Shown: positions 6,068-7,550 of the stretch, piece after piece
Layout of the letters: each line of letters starts with the position of its first letter
How positions within the stretch are numbered: position 1 is the first letter of the stretch
Source: Candidatus Zhuqueibacterota bacterium 4484_188
Lineage (GTDB): Bacteria > Calditrichota > Calditrichia > RBG-13-44-9
Assembly (NCBI GenBank): GCA_002049825.1
Contig: MVCZ01000135.1
Location: forward strand, 1-7,550
Direction of reading: 5' to 3'
Length of the DNA: 7,550 nt
Position numbers and translations under genes: made by a program
Notes under the pieces: model-generated
The model's input: the letters and a program-made list of their open reading frames with translations, nothing else
Told to the model about the DNA's origin: nothing
Database searches by the model: none

Positions 6068-6409
6068 ACACTTAATACAGGGGGATGAATAAAAATTTCC
6101 CCCTTCCCTATTGTTTTAGGGAAGGGGGTTAGAGGGATAGGTAAGAAATAATTTACTCTGAAATTGAACTTGTTTTGGCTTATGATTTTTTACAAAGCAG
6201 AATTACTGGTTTAGAAAAATCAGGTTTTATTCTACTGACTGTAATAGGATATTGCGAGGAATATCTCATATTCATTTCATTTTTAGAAATAAAATTGTTT
6301 TACTTCATGTTAACGTTGGTAGAAAATTGACGGAATTTTAACCCATCCCCCCGGCCCCCTTCCCTTATTTAAAAGGGAAGAGGGAGTAGTTACCCACTGT
6401 GTTAAGTGT
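6068..6409. mobile_element. MITE-like element with C-rich/G-rich subterminal hairpins (342 bp)
   Basis: The ends are inverted repeats: ACACTTAATACAG at 6068-6080 against ACACTTAACACAG read from 6409 to 6397 (12 of 13). Each end carries an inner hairpin: CCCCCTTCCCTA at 6099-6110 with TAGGGAAGGGGG at 6117-6128 (12 perfect pairs, 6-base loop), and CCCCCTTCCCTT at 6355-6366 with AAGGGAAGAGGG at 6373-6384 (11 of 12 pairs). The two ends also match each other inversely through the GGGAAGGGGG and GGGGATGGGTTAA stretches, so the terminal repeats are about 70 bp long though imperfect. The AT-rich core of about 225 bp holds no usable gene. This is the form of a non-autonomous transposable element. It lies between the pyruvate-kinase-like terminator and the end of pepT; no target duplication is clear. 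Confidence 0.65.
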
Positions 6410-6829
6410 CAGGTAAAGATTATATTGGACCCCAGTACTATCATCAGTGTAAACCTGTGATAATCAGGAGCTATGAAATAATTTGGGATAAAATGCGCTG
6501 ACTGAACAGGAGCATGAATTACGCCGGCTCGCCTTTCTCCGCCCAGATTTTTACCAGGTTTACAATGGTCTCCACGGCTTTTTCCATGTCCTGCACAGTT
6601 ACCCATTCGCGCTTGCTGTGCTTTCTCCTTTAATCCTTCCACGGTAAAATCGCGGATGAGAAACTTCAGCACTGTTTTTTCCACGCCACCGTTCATGGCA
6701 TGAGGATGAACATAACCTTCTCTTTTTTCGGTGGTTTCGGGAGAAAGCGCCCTACGGGGCAGGCGGCTGATAATATCGGAACCGATTTTCAGCGCATTCA
6801 CCAGGCGGTCTTTCGCATAACCGGGATGC

Positions 6830-6923
6830 ATATTCACCCCGTTTACCGTGAGAATCACCGTATCGGCGCAGAAGGTATATTCACCCCGTTTACCGTGAGA
6901 ATCACCGTATCGGCGCAGAAGGT
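6830..6923. repeat. Perfect 47-bp tandem duplication inside pepT
   Basis: The 47 bases at 6830-6876, starting ATATTCACCCCGTTTACC and ending GCGCAGAAGGT, are repeated without a mismatch at 6877-6923. Being 47 bp, the extra copy shifts the pepT frame by two. The upstream copy keeps family-like sequence on one side and the downstream copy on the other, as expected for a simple head-to-tail duplication. Confidence 0.95.
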
Positions 6924-6946
6924 CTCGTCCTCCACTTCTCCGGCGG

Positions 6947-6984
6947 TTTCGCCATCGATAGTGTATTTCGCCATCGATAGTGTA
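6947..6984. repeat. Perfect 19-bp tandem duplication inside pepT
   Basis: TTTCGCCATCGATAGTGTA occurs at 6947-6965 and again at 6966-6984. The extra 19 bp shifts frame by one; with the 47-bp duplication nearby the total is 66 bp, so frame is restored between the outer flanks and only the stretch between them is misread. Confidence 0.95.
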
Positions 6985-7550
6985 AGCGTATTTGGCACCA
7001 AATTGTTTCACATCAAAATACTTGGTTCCGCTGCCTACTTCTTCATCGACGGTAAATGAAACCCGGATTTCGCCGTGTAGCACGTCCGGATGGTTGATGA
7101 GATACTCCATCGCGGTCATAATTTCCGCCACGCCGGATTTATTATCGGCGCCCAGCAAGGTGGTACCGTCGGTGGTAATCACATCATGTCCCAGGCAGTT
7201 CTCCAACGCCGGGTCGGTTTCCGGCTTGATTACCTGGGTTTTATCCCCGGGCAGCACAATCTCGCCCCCCTGGTAATTTTTATGGATGACCGGTTTCACA
7301 TTTGCACCGGAAACTTCCGGCGAGGTATCCACGTGGGCAATGAACCCAATCGTCGGGACTTTCCGGGGATGCGATTCCGGCAAATTGGAAGGCAGGGTGG
7401 CAAACACGTACCCGTGCTCGGTGAGTTCCACATCCTTCATTCCCAATTCCTTCAGTTGCTCTACTAACAGCCGGGAGAGGTTAAGCTGCTTCTCGGTGCT
7501 GGGATATGTGGTTGACTCTTCGTCAGACTGGGTATCGATTTTAACGTAGG

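Larger units (their letters stand above)
5980..6518. other. 539-bp gene-free stretch between the pyruvate-kinase-like gene and pepT
   Basis: This convergent intergenic region holds a rho-independent terminator (6010-6040) and a 342-bp MITE-like element (6068-6409), both listed separately. Between 6410 and 6518, downstream of the original pepT stop, I see no gene or clear terminator. Because pepT is frameshifted, its shifted frame reads on through this piece as far as 6409, but that tail is not a real protein end. Confidence 0.6.
6519..7550 (-). pseudogene. pepT: Peptidase T gene with one deletion and two tandem duplications, 5' end outside window
   Basis: Peptidase T is a cytoplasmic dizinc aminotripeptidase of the M20 family, about 410 residues. 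Reading from the right edge, YVKIDTQSDEESTTYPST leads in frame into the M20 metal site: FIAHVDTSPE (about 7350-7320), LLGADNKSG (near 7146), VDEEVGSGT (near 7040) and YAYTIDGE (near 6975), all close to the E. coli protein. Two perfect tandem duplications (19 bp and 47 bp) then scramble about 30 residues. Their sum, 66 bp, restores frame, and TFCADTVILTVNGVNMHPG to DFTVEGLKEK reads normally down to 6622. At 6620/6621 about 90 residues are missing, including the conserved G-G-T-D-G segment. The true C-terminus HSKREWV...WAEKGEPA follows in another frame, ending at TAA 6521-6519. No intact enzyme is encoded as written. Removing one copy of each duplication restores YAYTIDGETAGEVEDETFCA, a family-like sequence, so the duplications are recent or artefactual. 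Confidence 0.9.

Noticed and set aside
6099..6128. CCCCCTTCCCTA hairpin as a simple rho-independent terminator
   Set aside because: It lacks a following U-run on either strand, and the matching hairpin at the other end of the same element makes it better explained as part of the element.
378..6393. Shared GAGTAGTTAC in both MITE-like elements (378-387 and 6384-6393)
   Set aside because: A ten-base match within 7.5 kb is expected by chance many times, and it occupies different positions relative to the two element ends.

Overview
The window reads as chromosomal DNA of a Gram-negative bacterium. Two glycosyltransferase family 9 (heptosyltransferase-type) genes and an exported DUF3108 protein point to an outer membrane with lipopolysaccharide. 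Base composition is moderate in genes and AT-rich between them. Gene content and style would fit the FCB side of the tree (for example Calditrichota or relatives), but this is an impression, not a placement.

Layout. From 1 to 581 there is little coding sequence: a possible 5' end of a minus-strand gene at the left edge, then a 230-bp inverted-repeat (MITE-like) element at 161-390. From 4868 down to 582 everything reads on the minus strand: two overlapping GT9 genes (4868-3780 and 3790-2744), a damaged meaB-type GTPase gene (2670-1987), a small unrecognised gene (1855-1586) and a DUF3108 gene with a signal peptide (1376-582). A 121-bp divergent spacer separates this block from a plus-strand short pyruvate-kinase-like gene (4990-5979), which is followed by a good rho-independent terminator (6010-6040). 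Next comes a second MITE-like element of 342 bp with C-rich/G-rich subterminal hairpins (6068-6409). A damaged peptidase T gene (7550-6519, minus) runs off the right edge.

The most striking feature is a pattern of lesions in otherwise well-conserved genes. meaB has two out-of-frame internal deletions. pepT has one out-of-frame internal deletion plus two perfect head-to-tail duplications of 47 and 19 bp, which together restore frame. The pyruvate-kinase-like gene appears to have lost about 26 codons in frame. The flanking sequence on both sides of each lesion is still highly conserved, with no drift or scattered stops. That means either very recent events or, perhaps more likely, errors in a draft or metagenomic assembly. 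The two GT9 genes and the DUF3108 gene in between look intact.

Functionally, the GT9 pair probably adds sugars to the LPS core or a related surface glycan, and the DUF3108 protein is exported to the envelope. MeaB, the pyruvate-kinase-like protein and peptidase T are metabolic or housekeeping functions with no evident link to it. I found no convincing new defence, mobile or biosynthetic system. The two inverted-repeat elements and the indel pattern are the parts worth following up.
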